DNA from: Paracamarosporium sp. OC-R06-R3 | Taxonomy: Eukaryota > Ascomycota > Dothideomycetes > Pleosporales > Didymosphaeriaceae | Length of the DNA stretch: 64,000 nucleotides | Direction of reading: 5' to 3' | NCBI GenBank assembly: GCA_019828545.1 | Contig: JACVRA010000051.1 | Span: 62,001 to 126,000, forward strand | Shown here: one piece after another, positions 32,246 to 43,688 of the stretch | How positions within the stretch are numbered: position 1 is the stretch's first letter | Layout: every line of letters begins with the position of its first letter | The notes under the pieces: model-generated | The model's database searches: none | What the model saw: only the letters and a program-made list of their open reading frames with translations | Told to the model about the DNA's origin: nothing | Position numbers and translations under genes: made by a program

Positions 32246-32630
32246 TTACATGGATGCAATCCTCGAGGGAGTGGAGAAAAAAGAGAGTATTGGACCCACT
32301 AGACCAAGCACAAAGCCCTCTGAAGGAGCAACAACACGTGTCTCCTGCCTTTTCCGCCCTTTAACTGTCACCTTCTCAAAGCTCGCCAAGACAGCCTTGG
32401 GGAACGCCTCGTCGAATGCATAAGCATTGATGTCTTTCTGGAAAATCATGTCGAGATAATACGCGCAATCGTCGCTTGGCAGCACGCCTTCGCTATGCCA
32501 CAATACTCTCAGCCACCCTCCACCATCATCGATAGCATCATCTGGGTATCAGATCTCATCGTCAAACCTCTTGAGCAGGTACGCGACAATGATCACCAGC
32601 ACCAATGTCACAGCGTCTCGGGTCCACCTA
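32246..32630 (-). pseudogene. Possible degraded coding region of unknown family
   Basis: On the minus strand an 85-codon frame (32503-32246) reads like real protein (DDCAYYLDMIFQKDINAYAF and further). It continues upstream in the same frame through YPDDAIDDGGGWLRV to a TGA at 32549-32551 and beyond it through a hydrophobic stretch (TLVLVIIVAYLL) for another 40 codons or so. An in-frame stop inside sequence that is protein-like on both sides suggests a nonsense change; a skipped intron is the alternative. I do not recognise the family. Confidence 0.35.
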
Positions 32631-33039
32631 CCTGAAACACGCAGCAAGCTATGAGCGCCGCTCCTCTCCGCGCGAACGTCTGCCTACGTCGTTAGAACCA
32701 CAGTGCGAATTGGAGGGATATTTTTTCGTCCGCGAGCCGTGGAGAAGAAACAACGCCGTTCACTCCGCTTGTGGCCGCCATGTGCCGCAAGTCGCCTTGG
32801 GGTGGTCCGTCGCGAGGCATTATCCCGACACGTTTCAAGATGCTGTACGGCGCATACGACATCATTCATGGCAGCTTTATCATAGCTAAGAATGCCGCGC
32901 CTCGCCCAGGTTCTCAGGTTGCATCTTATCACTTGCAAAAGCCTTGCCTACAATTCTAGTTGTTCAATTGGACCTCCTCCTTTCAATAACTTTTTATTCT
33001 ATCAATCTCACTTGTACAACCCGATCAACAACTGCCACA

Positions 33040-33468
33040 ATGTTGACCAACCGCCGCTCTACCATGATGCTTCCGCGTCAAAACACAAACCCACAAATTC
33101 GTCCCGAACCTGCGCAGCTAGAGACCGAACCGCACTGCCGTACGTCTTCGGTTTTGACGGCCACAACACCTGAGCTTCCCGGATACCGCATAGTCAAAGT
33201 CATCGGCATGGTACACGGGCTCACTACCGTCGCGCGCAAGGACACAAAGACCTTTCTCAAATCCGTGGGCAACAGCAGCGAAGCGAAGAGTCTCACGCAC
33301 ATGATCTACAATGCACGTGACCAAGCCAGCGAGCGCATGATCAGGGACTGCATCTCGCGTGGTGGCAATGCGATTGTGGGCATGGGCTTTGGTGAGAGCG
33401 AAGTCTTGGGCTTTGCGCAGATCAGCGTGTATGGTACGGCAGTGTACATCGAAAAAGAGAAAGCATGA
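33040..33468 (+). CDS. YbjQ / UPF0145 family protein
   Basis: Intronless 142-aa protein. The first 45 residues are polar and likely disordered; residues about 47-142 form the YbjQ-type heavy-metal-binding-like fold, with LPGYRIVKVIGMVHGLTTVA, the ARDQASERMI helix and the very typical GGNAIVGMGFGESEVLGF followed by the last strand SVYGTAVYIE. The start at 33040 is the first ATG in frame with a CAACAATG context. The domain is abundant in bacteria and forms pentamers; its biological role is not settled, although a metal-related one has been proposed. Confidence 0.82.
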   Translation: MLTNRRSTMMLPRQNTNPQIRPEPAQLETEPHCRTSSVLTATTPELPGYRIVKVIGMVHGLTTVARKDTKTFLKSVGNSSEAKSLTHMIYNARDQASERMIRDCISRGGNAIVGMGFGESEVLGFAQISVYGTAVYIEKEKA

Positions 33469-34433
33469 CTAGAAGATCCCTTCCGAGACTCTGGGTGTTA
33501 TGTAACCCCCAATCAATATGGACACGAATTGGAAGACGTGGGAGAGGACTGAACACTATCTACCTAGATGGACAATTACGAGACGATAAGTGATCTGGGG
33601 TCAGCGCGAGCAGGAAATACTCAGCGAGGACGATGGCGTTCGATGGCGTTTATGGGGCAAAACAGCGGAATCGTTCAAAGGAAGCAACTCTTCCAGCTGG
33701 GTGCGTTCGGGATGGATTTATGATACCCGAAGCATGACTTGGTCAAGCCAGCAGTGCGTAATGCGATAAACAATACATAATGGTGGTTCTTCAATAGCAC
33801 GTTCGCTATCAACAAAAGGAAGTCGCAACAGTATACTGGTACATACAGATCCCGGTCTTCATTGCTCACCAATTACTCGTGTATGGTATCGGATTTGTCC
33901 ACATTGAGCCATAACCATGATCGCCACCGGTGTAAAGCTTCGCCAATACGTGGTCTCGTGCGAGAGACTCACATGTCCGGACCTCTGATGATGAGGGCTA
34001 CTGCGCGCACTCGCAGCCAAGAACCTCAACGACAACCCTTCACATAAGCATTTTTGACAGAATCGAAGTGAAAGTAACATTCATGTTGGTTTGGATCAAA
34101 TACATGCTGTGACGATAGGGACAGGCTTGTGCTATGATATACGCACTTGTGCTGTGTTATGCGTGGCCTGTCGTTGCCTGCTAGCTTACAGGTGCGGGGA
34201 ACCCCAGGCCAGCTATTCATTATTCCAACGACTTCCTCCACCGCAAAGCATGATACTCGCTCCTGAACCGCCATACATCGCCATAGCCTTGATGGGCACT
34301 GTGCCTTGAGGCTTCCGAGGCTTCCGAGTCCTCTAGGGCGAGATTTTAGCTGACATCTGAGCTTTTACAGGCCAACCTACAACTACATCTATGATTGCCT
34401 CCACCATCGCACCCACTCGAATACGTCGTGGCC
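33469..34433. other. Intergenic, no gene seen
   Basis: Upstream region of the Zn2Cys6 regulator, 965 bp. Short frames only. Confidence 0.4.
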
Positions 34434-36755
34434 ATGTCCCTCGCCCCGCCTGCAGATCAAGAGGAGAGTAGATTGCGAACACCGAGCGGCGAAGTGCTGT
34501 TCTCCAAGACGTGCCAGAATTGCTTTTCATTAAAGATTCGATGCGACCGGACGCAAAGGAGCGACACATGCGACAGGTACACAACGCTGCGGCGCATGCA
34601 TGCAGAGCAATGGAGCTGATCCGGATAGGTGCGCGCGACTGGGAAAGCAGTGCATCTTTCGGCCTGCAAAGCGTCGCGATAACTCGGCCAAACGCGATTC
34701 GTACGACCGCCCCTCGTTGCCGCGTCGCGAAACCTGACAACCCTCACAGGCGCATACAAGCCCTCGAAGCACAGGTCCAAGACCTACTCCGCATCAAGAA
34801 TCCCTCGCACAATGTCCAGCTGCCGCTACCCGAAGGTTCCCCCTCCGCTGTGTCAAGCCAACCGACCGATGGCGATGTTATCGACGAGGATATCATAACG
34901 ATCGAGAGGGCGGATACGCTGGTGGAGGTCTACAAGTCGGAGATGATGCCCCATTTCCCGTTCGTAATAGTACATCCACAAGAGAATGGCTCTAGTCTTC
35001 GGCATGAGAGACCTTTCCTATTCCTCGCAATACTGTCGGTTGGGAGCTTCCATGATTTGGCGGCCCAGGAGAGGTTAGGGAACAGATTCAAGGTCATGGT
35101 GACCGACAAGGTGCTATATGGGGGAGATGATTGTTTGAAGCTGGAATACCTTCAAGGCTTATTGGTTATATTGGCGTGGTATGGCTGGTACTAGCTCAGA
35201 AACGAGCGGGTCTGGTTATTGACGCTGCACAGGAATCAGTACCATGGACGCTCCAAGTACTACACGCAGTATCTACAATTGGCCGTATCAATCGCAGTGG
35301 ACATGCGTTTAGACCGCAAGCCTATCCGCAACACACCTCGGAGGTACGAAGACAAGCGCGACCCTCTCGTGGCCGGCAGCCCAGGGACGCAGACGTGGGG
35401 TTCGGAAGAGCAACGCGCAGCTGCGGGCATTTTCTATATCTCCTCGACGTATGCATATTCTTCTTACTATCCGGAGTTCTCCTAACCGTCGTCAGGATAT
35501 CCAAATTATTAGACAAGATGAACACATATCCTTGTACACAGTGTATCGAGGACGGGTGCTTGGCTCTGGGCCAGAAGGCAGAGTATCGAACTGATAAAGA
35601 TCTGTATCATGTTATACGATTGCAGAAGATTATCGAGAATATTGAAACACTCGCCAGAAGTCAGGGATCGGAAGCCGAGGCAGAAGAGGCATATACACGT
35701 GTACGGTCGCAGCTGGAAGAATTCCGAGCGTTCCTAAGCGTTGATGTCAGCGGTAGCCGTCAGTCATCTCTCCTACACCAAACCTGTTGCTGACAGATCT
35801 AGACCTTCTATTCATGCAATTCCACACTGCAAAGCTCTTCCTATTCCAGGTCGCCTTCTTTGAGCGCAACCTCCAACAATCACCCGCAATGCATCTCAAT
35901 ATTCTTTCTGAAGGACTCGAAGGCGCGAGAGCCTTCCTTGATCTTTATTTGTGGCTGCCACCAAAGTCTGAAATGGCTCTCACCAACTCTGAATGGATCC
36001 AGCTCTCATTCGGAGTAACACAAGCCGCTAAGTTCGCCATTGTGAGTAAAGCACCCGCGGTCGAGGCACAGACCAGAGACATTAGGCATCGGTTGAACAT
36101 CGACCAAGTGTTCCGGCATTTGGCATTGCGTATCGGGGCCCTGGTGGGAAGGGCAGGCGAGGGTGATAAGACGAAGGATATCTTCTTGCACTATGAACAA
36201 AGAATCAGGAAGATTCAGAATTGGTACGAGAAGATGATTAGAGCGATAGAATCTTCCAGTCCAGATGCGCAATTAGCTGGTAGCCAGCGTTTTGGTCCAA
36301 GGACTCCATACCAACACTCACCGCACGCTCAACCTTATAATACACCATCATCATACGCTTCTTCCGCCTCTCCAATGCAGCCGTCGCCAATGCAAGCAGC
36401 TCCGCAACAACCAAGCCAAGTTCCGCTATCGGCCTCTTTCACACATCAACAGCCCCCTCAAGGCTTGTCTACTCAGATCCAACCCATGCCTAGCAACTTG
36501 TCGCAACCGGTGACGGATCCAAACTTGGAATCAACGACAAGTGTAGGTATGGTGCCCATGACCGCAAGCTCCACGTATGGCGATGTTCCTTCTCTAGCAT
36601 TCCCGGACCTAATGAATGCGTCTGGGTGGGATACTTTGTTCACTGTGCCGATGGAGGACATGTCGTGGCTCGCGGATGTTTCGCAAGACTATAGTAGGAT
36701 AAATCAAGTGAGCTCGCCGAGCGAGTATGGTTGGGGAGATCCTTGGTCATTGTGA
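34434..36755 (+). CDS. Zn2Cys6 transcription factor
   Basis: Nuclear DNA-binding regulator, 691 aa, six exons: 34434-34576, 34629-34700, 34750-35178, 35233-35448, 35496-35752 and 35797-36755. The zinc cluster uses Cys27, Cys30, Cys37, Cys46, Cys49 and Cys56 (CQNCFSLKIRC then CDRCARLGKQC), split by intron 1, and is followed by a basic linker and the coiled-coil dimerisation helix RIQALEAQVQDLL. The middle holds a fungal regulatory region (QYHGRSKYYTQYLQLAVSIA, MRLDRKP). The last 180 residues are Pro/Gln/Ser-rich with an acidic-aromatic end typical of activation domains. All five introns join in phase. The amidohydrolase and P450 lie downstream, but regulation of them is only a guess. Confidence 0.87.
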
Positions 36756-37149
36756 ATGCGTACGGTTTGGGAGTTTGCTTCTAAAGTATGGGCGACGGTG
36801 TGGGTATCCTGGAGGATCTGTGTTTACAGTGAGTTATGTTCACAATAACAAGACTTACGATTACCCTTAGGTTTAGTAGCAGCTGTACTGCTACCAAATC
36901 TGACCTTTTGTTTCACAAAATGTATATTCGACAAAGATCAAGTGCCAATTGGACTGGGTTACCGAGCATGTATTTGCATGCACGCAAGATCTGTTCTTTG
37001 CTCAAATCCGTCTTGTTCAGAGCATTCCGTTGGGCGGACGGTCGGACATGGCTATCTTGTCCGCCCGTGTATTAGGTAACTGCATTCTATCTGCGTCTCT
37101 CCTTATCTCGTATTTCATCGACAGCTACCTCCTCAGCTCGTACATCGGA
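36756..37149. other. Convergent 3' intergenic
   Basis: Between the ends of the regulator and the amidohydrolase. No gene seen. Confidence 0.4.
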
Positions 37150-38799
37150 TTATATCGTCGGCTTTTCCTCCACCCCCTCAGCAGCATCAAATACCTTCTC
37201 CCCTGCAAACCACGTCTGCGCAACCTTTGCACGCAGCAAATCCTCCGCCTCAAAACTCATATCCACAACCACAAAATCAGCTTCCTTACCTACCTCCAGA
37301 GTCCCCACACGCTGCTCTGCGAAGCATGAATATGCCGCCCCGCTTGTGGCTGCAGTCACCGCCTCCGCAATACCAATCTTGAAATTCTCATTCACAGCCA
37401 CGTCGCCTGCGTCCGGATACCGTGCTGATTTGCGTGTTGTGGCGACATACAGGTTCTTGAGCGGCGGATGAGGCGCGGTAGGCGCATCTGAGCCGATGGC
37501 TAACATGGCGCCATGGTCCGCAAAATCTTTGTATGCGAATGCGCGCTTGACGCGCTCGGGTCCTAGCAGTGCAGGCCAGGCACGGAGAATCGCTGGGTCA
37601 GCATGCACGGGCTGTATGGATGCTGTGATGCCTAGCTTGCCTAGCCTTGCAGCGTCTTCGGGCGCAGTGAGTTCGAGGTGCTCGATACGGTGCCGTTGGC
37701 CTGGTTTTCCGTGGATTTCGAGTACATTGATAGCGTTGTGCACGGCTTGGTCGCCGATAGCGTGGAGAGCGCATTGTAGACCTGCGTCGCATGCTTTCTT
37801 GACCACGGGATCCAGCATCGAGGGGGTCCATATTGGGTCTGGAGAGGCAACGTTGGTAGTGTAAGGTTCAGAGAGCGCAGCCGTACACGCATCGATCACT
37901 CCGTCGCATATAAGCTTGATGCCCACGACACGTAGATCGGGACTCGTGCTTGCGTTATACAAGCCCGCGAGTTCGATCGCGCGGTTGACCTGCTTCAGGC
38001 GGTCCGCCTCGCCATTGCCAGGGTTTATGCACCAATGTGCTGCGATCCGGAGTGGTAAGCGTCCTCCTTCTGCGTCTCGAAACGCGAGAATAGCTTCCCA
38101 GGCATTTTCGTCCATGGCCATATCAATACACCCCGTAACACCCACCTGGTGATACGCACTCATCCCTGCACTCAAACTCGCCATCTTTTCCTCCACATTC
38201 AGCACCTTCGCAAGCCACGGCCATACAATGAGCAACACACACGCCTCACTCAGCAGCCCACTCGCCTTTCCATCCGCATCCCGCTCAATTTTCCCACCAT
38301 CTGGGTCGGGCATATTCTGAACGCCCATTTCCGCCAAAGCCGCGGAATTGCACCAGCACGAATGCAAATCCTTCGAATCAATATAGATAGGTATATCCGC
38401 CAAATCGTCGAGCATGTCTGCTTTTGCAAGCCCATTGGTCATACTGTGCATCCACCCACTGCACAGCACCCTCTCCTTTTCCGGATTCTGCTTTACATAC
38501 TCGCTGATCCTTCCCCGGATCTCCGTAAGATCTCTACACCCATCTAGCTGCACTTTTGCAAGGGACTGTCCGAGAAGAAGAAAATGTGTGTGTGCATCTA
38601 TGAAAGATGGGAGTATGTATTGGCCTTTTAAGTCGTGGGTGGGATTATGCGCGTAGGCGTCGAAGGCTGGGGAGTCAGGTGTACCAAGGAAAGCAATTTT
38701 GCCATCTTTTATGACAAGAGTGGTTGGACATGTGTCCGAGGTGGACGCGCCGGTGAAGAGGCGGGCGTTTGTGAAAATTATGGGTGACTGTGTGGACAT
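37150..38799 (-). CDS. YtcJ-like metal-dependent amidohydrolase
   Basis: Amidohydrolase-superfamily TIM-barrel enzyme of the YtcJ / amidohydrolase_3 type, 549 aa, single exon. The start at 38799 begins the N-terminal beta-sandwich (MSTQSPIIFTNARLFTG); the frame runs 43 codons further up but without homolog-like character. Metal-site motifs appear in order: PSFIDAHTHFLLLGQSL, ALHAIGDQAVHNAI, RHRIEHLELT and GSDAPTAPHPPL, followed by the C-terminal sandwich (VGTLEVGKEADFVVVDM). Substrate unknown; family members hydrolyse amide, carbamate or N-acyl bonds. No signal peptide, so cytosolic. Confidence 0.88.
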   Translation of the reverse strand: MSTQSPIIFTNARLFTGASTSDTCPTTLVIKDGKIAFLGTPDSPAFDAYAHNPTHDLKGQYILPSFIDAHTHFLLLGQSLAKVQLDGCRDLTEIRGRISEYVKQNPEKERVLCSGWMHSMTNGLAKADMLDDLADIPIYIDSKDLHSCWCNSAALAEMGVQNMPDPDGGKIERDADGKASGLLSEACVLLIVWPWLAKVLNVEEKMASLSAGMSAYHQVGVTGCIDMAMDENAWEAILAFRDAEGGRLPLRIAAHWCINPGNGEADRLKQVNRAIELAGLYNASTSPDLRVVGIKLICDGVIDACTAALSEPYTTNVASPDPIWTPSMLDPVVKKACDAGLQCALHAIGDQAVHNAINVLEIHGKPGQRHRIEHLELTAPEDAARLGKLGITASIQPVHADPAILRAWPALLGPERVKRAFAYKDFADHGAMLAIGSDAPTAPHPPLKNLYVATTRKSARYPDAGDVAVNENFKIGIAEAVTAATSGAAYSCFAEQRVGTLEVGKEADFVVVDMSFEAEDLLRAKVAQTWFAGEKVFDAAEGVEEKPTI

Positions 38800-39870
38800 G
38801 GTTGGTGTTGTGGTGGAATTGGGAGCGCATTTGTGAGGTGAGGGGCTTATCTTATCTGATGATCGTGCGTGGCCGTTTTCCGGCGGGGAAGAGTGTGTCG
38901 CCGAGAGGGCCCAGCTTGCCTCGACCAAAGTCCATTATTGTGGATCTGGAGGCTGTTTTTTGATGAGTTAGAAGCGTCACTTGTATATGGGCATATTCCA
39001 ATAGGGTGCGCTGGCGTCAGTTCCGCGGAGGGCCCCTTTATCATTAACCAAAATAATTGGTCCCTTCTGATGTCTAGTGTACAGCTTTTCTCTTATTCAG
39101 TATTCCTGCACGGTACTTGCGGCTGGATGAAAACAACATTCGCATTGAGAACATGCAACAACATTGGGGATTCGAGCCTTCAAACTCAATCTTTCTTATT
39201 CTAGTAAGACTCGGGCAACGCACGGTGGTGATTGCACTTCAACTTGAAGAGCTTACTACAATATGCTGCTAATCGTTCAATCCGACCTCACGTCTTCAAT
39301 AACTTTCTGTCACTCTTAGTTCAACAAGCGATAGCCAAGCTTGCCTCTTATATGGCCCAACAAACGAATGTGAGGCCTAAAATGGATTCTGATATGGTCT
39401 CACCATCCACAATGCGTCAGTCGTGGTCTGACAATGACGTTCGCGTCCCATACATTGTTTGTTCACGCAAACGGGGCACTGAGCACCTCGGTATACAGAA
39501 TTCAACTGATGCGTTCTTTGTTACCCGATTCGCTGGTAGTAAACTTATCTACCCGACGTAGCCTTGGTCGGCGTGCCTTATTTGTAACACTAGCAGTTCG
39601 GCATGATGCTCATGAATTGCTTGCGACTAGCGACGAAATTTAGTGTGAGATGATCGTGCACGACGTATAGGTATTGTATTCTAGTCATAAATCCCATGGC
39701 TCGCTCACTCGCGCTTTATAAAGTCCTACTCCCATGTGTTACAGAATCTTATAACCTATCCCAGTTCCTTCGCTTTCGTCCTTGACAGTCATATCTCTTA
39801 CTCATTCTCAAATCTACCATTTCGCACTAGATCAAGGTCGCTTAACTTCGAAACGGCGTTGTCATCACAC
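38800..39870. other. Divergent intergenic, amidohydrolase / P450
   Basis: About 1.07 kb. A 109-codon open frame around 39232 has no domain and begins without a clear ATG, so it is not called. A TATA-like site precedes the P450. Confidence 0.4.
39715..39723 (+). promoter_or_regulatory. TATA-like box of the P450 gene
   Basis: TTTATAAAG about 150 bp upstream of the P450 ATG, within a short GC-containing flank. Confidence 0.4.
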
Positions 39871-41723
39871 ATGGCGACCCCGCCCGACCAATTCTCATTC
39901 GTGTCGGTTGTGGGCATTCTATGCATCGTTTATTTCGCTTTCAGACTCTTTCGCTTCGGCCATCGCGAGAAGAATCTGCCCCCAGGCCCGCCTACGATCC
40001 CAATTCTCGGCAATGCGCATCTACTCGCTGGAAACAATCTCCGTCGCAAGTGAGTAATGATAGACTCCCTTTGTTGATGCGGATCCCAACTATAACCTAG
40101 GTTCAAACAATGGGGAGACCAATACGGCAGCGTGTACTCCCTCAAAATCGGTAAAGGCACTATGGTTGTGCTTTACAGCAAACGCGCTGTCCATGACTTG
40201 GTGGACAAGAGAAGCGCTATCTACTCAGGCAGACCGAGCGAGCAGCAGATCATTGATACTTTGCATCATGAGAACTTGCCTACTATGGATTCGAACCCTC
40301 TGTGGAAGGCACAGCGGAAGTTGGTAGTTCAATTCTTAACGCCAACAAAATTGGATGGCGACATTGCGAATATCTTCGAAGCAGAGTACGTTACCCTACC
40401 AACGAAGAAGTGGTCAATGCAAGTTAGTTAACATATCGCAGAATCAGCACGCTGATGCACGATTTACTCAGCAGACCCGATGATTTCAGAAAACATATCA
40501 AACGCTGCGTTGCTTCTGCAGCATCGATTGTTGTTTTTGGGCAACGGGCTATCGCCCATGATGATTTCTGGGCAACGGTATATACAGCTACATAAATCTA
40601 CGATACATGCTGACAGATCAGGGCGTATACCAAGTGGCGGATAATGTATATCTACAGCCTCCATAGCACTTGAACATTAAGATTGACGATTACATCAGGT
40701 TAGTGAAGCACTCACTCCTGGCTCGTATCCACCGACAGAGCAGTTTCCATTTCTCAAGCTGATTCCAGACAAATGGAACCCCGCTAGGGTACGGGCCACA
40801 AAGGGTTATCAAATCATGACAGACATATTCGAAGAGTCGGTCGCGCGGGTTGAGCAGCGTCGGAAGAAAGGTGACAAACGCATCTCCCTCTTGGATGGAA
40901 TGCTCTGCCAAGACATAAAGTGCGACGTATCAATGGAGCGCACCCAGTTCGTCAACTTCATCGGTGCTATAATGGCCGCTGCTGCCGACACCACTGCCAT
41001 TGCAGTTCTAACGAATCTGAGGTACCTTGCCAAGAATCCCGAGGTTCAGGCCAAGGCAAGGGTAGAGCTAGACAAAGTTTGTGGTACAGAGCGCATGCCT
41101 ACATGGAATGATTCCAAGGACATGCCGTACATTAACTGTGTCGTGAAGGAAGGTCTACGTATTAACCCGGTGTGAGTCTGCATCCGGGCAAAAGAGAAAA
41201 AGGTATAAAATGTACTAACCGTTCTAATAGGGTACCAGTCGGGCTCCCACATCGCGTAAAGCAAGATGACTGGTATGAAGGAATGCTGATTCCGAAAGAT
41301 GCTATAGTCATGATTCCAGCATACGCTCTCGGCCGCTCAAAATACGAGGATGGAGACACCTACAACCCAGATCGATATCTCTCCCATCCCCGTTTGGCCA
41401 TGGGTTACGCTGGAAGCCCAGACTACGAAATTCGCGACCACTACGCCTATGGTGCAGGTCGTCGCATCTGTGCCGGTATTCACCTTGCTGAACGTACACA
41501 GTGGCGAATCTTCGCGAGACTGTTATGGGGGTTCACTATCGAGCCCGCTCTCGACGAACGAACGAGAACCGTAATCGAGATTGACGCTGAGGCCTACGAT
41601 GATGGCATACTTCCTGTTCCGAAACCTTTCAAAGTCAAGATCACCCCGAGGAGCCAGAAGCATGCGGATGTCATGCGAAGAGACTTTCATAATGTCGAGG
41701 ATTTCTTGAGAAATTGGCAATAG
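39871..41723 (+). CDS. Cytochrome P450 monooxygenase
   Basis: ER-anchored heme-thiolate monooxygenase, 529 aa. Exons are 39871-40049, 40101-40385, 40442-40577, a 24-bp micro-exon 40622-40645, 40699-41171 and 41231-41723. An N-terminal membrane helix is followed by the proline hinge LPPGPPTIPILG. The I-helix oxygen-binding motif is AAAADTTA, the K-helix ExxR is VVKEGLRINPV and the heme-binding loop is YGAGRRICAGI with Cys446. The micro-exon adds GVYQVADN and restores a family-like segment between FWAT and VSEALTPG; without it that stretch is too short. It resembles the broad CYP group with O-methylsterigmatocystin- or benzoate-hydroxylase-like members, but the substrate cannot be told. No biosynthetic core enzyme is nearby. 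Confidence 0.87.
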
Positions 41724-43688
41724 GCTGCTCACGTGCTACCGTCAAAGGTATTGGTCATGGCTATACTATAATCTTTTTACCTTGGTTGTGGAAGGTAGAA
41801 TGGTAACTCCTTGGGCTGGGCTTGGATGATGTCTTGGAGAGAGCACTTCTGGCATTCTTTTTATCTTTGAGAGAAAATTTTCGGTCGTCAATGACGACAA
41901 ACACTTTGCATCAGAATAGAGTCCTACTTCGGGATTCATCCACTTTCAGAACTAATTCAATTGTCTATGCGTATTAGTTCTCAATCTTGAGAGCTTTGGG
42001 TGTAAGAACTACGTATACTGGCGCAATCCAGCGTGTGGAATAGTATTGGCAGCGCCAACTTGGTAGATAATCATCGATATCATATTTTCTGGTCTGTAGT
42101 TAGACTCGTGATGAGCGAGCCAATAGAATCGATAGGTGAAAGCCATCAACAAACATAGCCAGAGGAATGCGACGAAATCTGCATTCCTCGAAACATCAAA
42201 TTCGCGAGGCGAAAAGTCTTGAACATGAAAATGGAATTACGGGCATGTTTGTTGTATTCTATATTTGCGAAGTCACCAAGCCAGGAAATGAAAATCGTGT
42301 TGAACCTCATGGGGGTAAAAAGGTCGTCTAAACTTGCGCACTAGATCACTCATTCCTACACTCTAGTTAACTGCTTTATAGCGTATTTCCAATACCTCTT
42401 TCACAATAACACTCTAACGTGAAATCTCTTGGCTTATTGTGACTGGAGGAAGTAATTTACTAAAAGAATTGCAACGGGAGTGATTGATACTATCCGAAGC
42501 ACAAGTCCCGAGCGGATATCCATTATTATTTCGAGCAAGTAGATTAAAAGAATTATGTTGCCACCAAGACACCAAATCACACAAACGATCTGTTTGTGGA
42601 AGACGGAGTGGCCGATTACCAAGGCCGCGTAAATCAGATGCCCAGACTGCTGATGACGGAGGCGTCACTCAACCGCCTTTTAACAGATACGTATCAGGCT
42701 TCAGTCAGCATCGCTATCTTTATGCAAACGTTGACTACTTCACGTCATGTTATTTACTACTCACAACAACTACCGCACGCAACGCTTTCTGGTACGGCTG
42801 GCACATCTCTTGAGGGTGTTATTGCCATATTCGCTTGAACCTAATTTTAGGTGGCAATTATGTAAGGGATTGGATATACACGACTCGCAAATAATTTACG
42901 GATGAGGCCGTTGAGAGTCCCTCTCAGCGACGCAGCAGCAATAAACCCTGACAGACGTATGTTCTGTGAGTAGATTGGCAGCTGTCGCATCGCCAGTCAG
43001 ATTCTTCTCTGGTGACAACGACTGCTCGGCAACAACCAATTAGGAGTCTATCGCTAATCGGGTAAACAAAATCTTACAACGCCACACTTTTTGCGAATGT
43101 TGTGATGGTACTGAAATCTCGCAGATCTTAATGATACTTGAGAATGCCAAAACGTGCGCCAATGTAAACGTACCGTGCCAAGTGCTGAACTGCAGGTACA
43201 GCTGAAAATCCTTCTTGCTCAGCCCCGTTCTCGACGTTGGATTACATTCTTACATCCCACGACTAGGTTTAGTCATCATAATGAACGATCTAATTGGAGA
43301 GAATTTGGGTCGCCATGAGTTAAATCATCCGCATCGAGGATATGTTAGGAGTGCCAGCCAGGTCGCGATTCGGATATCATTTTGCTAAAGTTCGTATAAT
43401 TTAAGCACAACTTAGGGATTCTGATGCCTGAGATAGATACTTACTAAGGCGAGACTTGTAAGCTGAAGGTACGACATGAAAAGGCTGAAGAGGTGAATTG
43501 GTTGGCGACAGGAAATCTATAAGAGCAGTGTCAAGAGCTTATAAAGGTCTCATTCAAACACAACATCAATCAGTACCACAAGCAGTCGAACACTGCTATC
43601 TCCTTCTTTGAAGTCCTCTTTCTTGTTTTGGGTTCTTTCTTCATTATTTCAACTCACATTCCTCATAACTGTTCTTTCCGTTTTCATT
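41724..43688. other. Gene-poor stretch of 2 kb
   Basis: AT-richer sequence with only short, non-recognisable frames. A TATA-like CTTATAAAG at 43538-43546 precedes the secreted protein gene. Confidence 0.45.
43538..43546 (+). promoter_or_regulatory. TATA-like box of the secreted protein gene
   Basis: CTTATAAAG about 145 bp upstream of the ATG at 43689. Confidence 0.4.

Larger units (their letters stand above)
31700..33039. other. Gene-poor stretch with inverted repeat and decayed frame
   Basis: Contains the imperfect inverted repeat at 31905-32038 and a degraded reading frame at 32246-32630, both listed separately. No intact gene is called. Confidence 0.5.

Noticed and set aside
39232..39561. 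109-codon frame upstream of the P450
   Set aside because: No clear ATG start, no domain, and position in a promoter region; not called as a gene.
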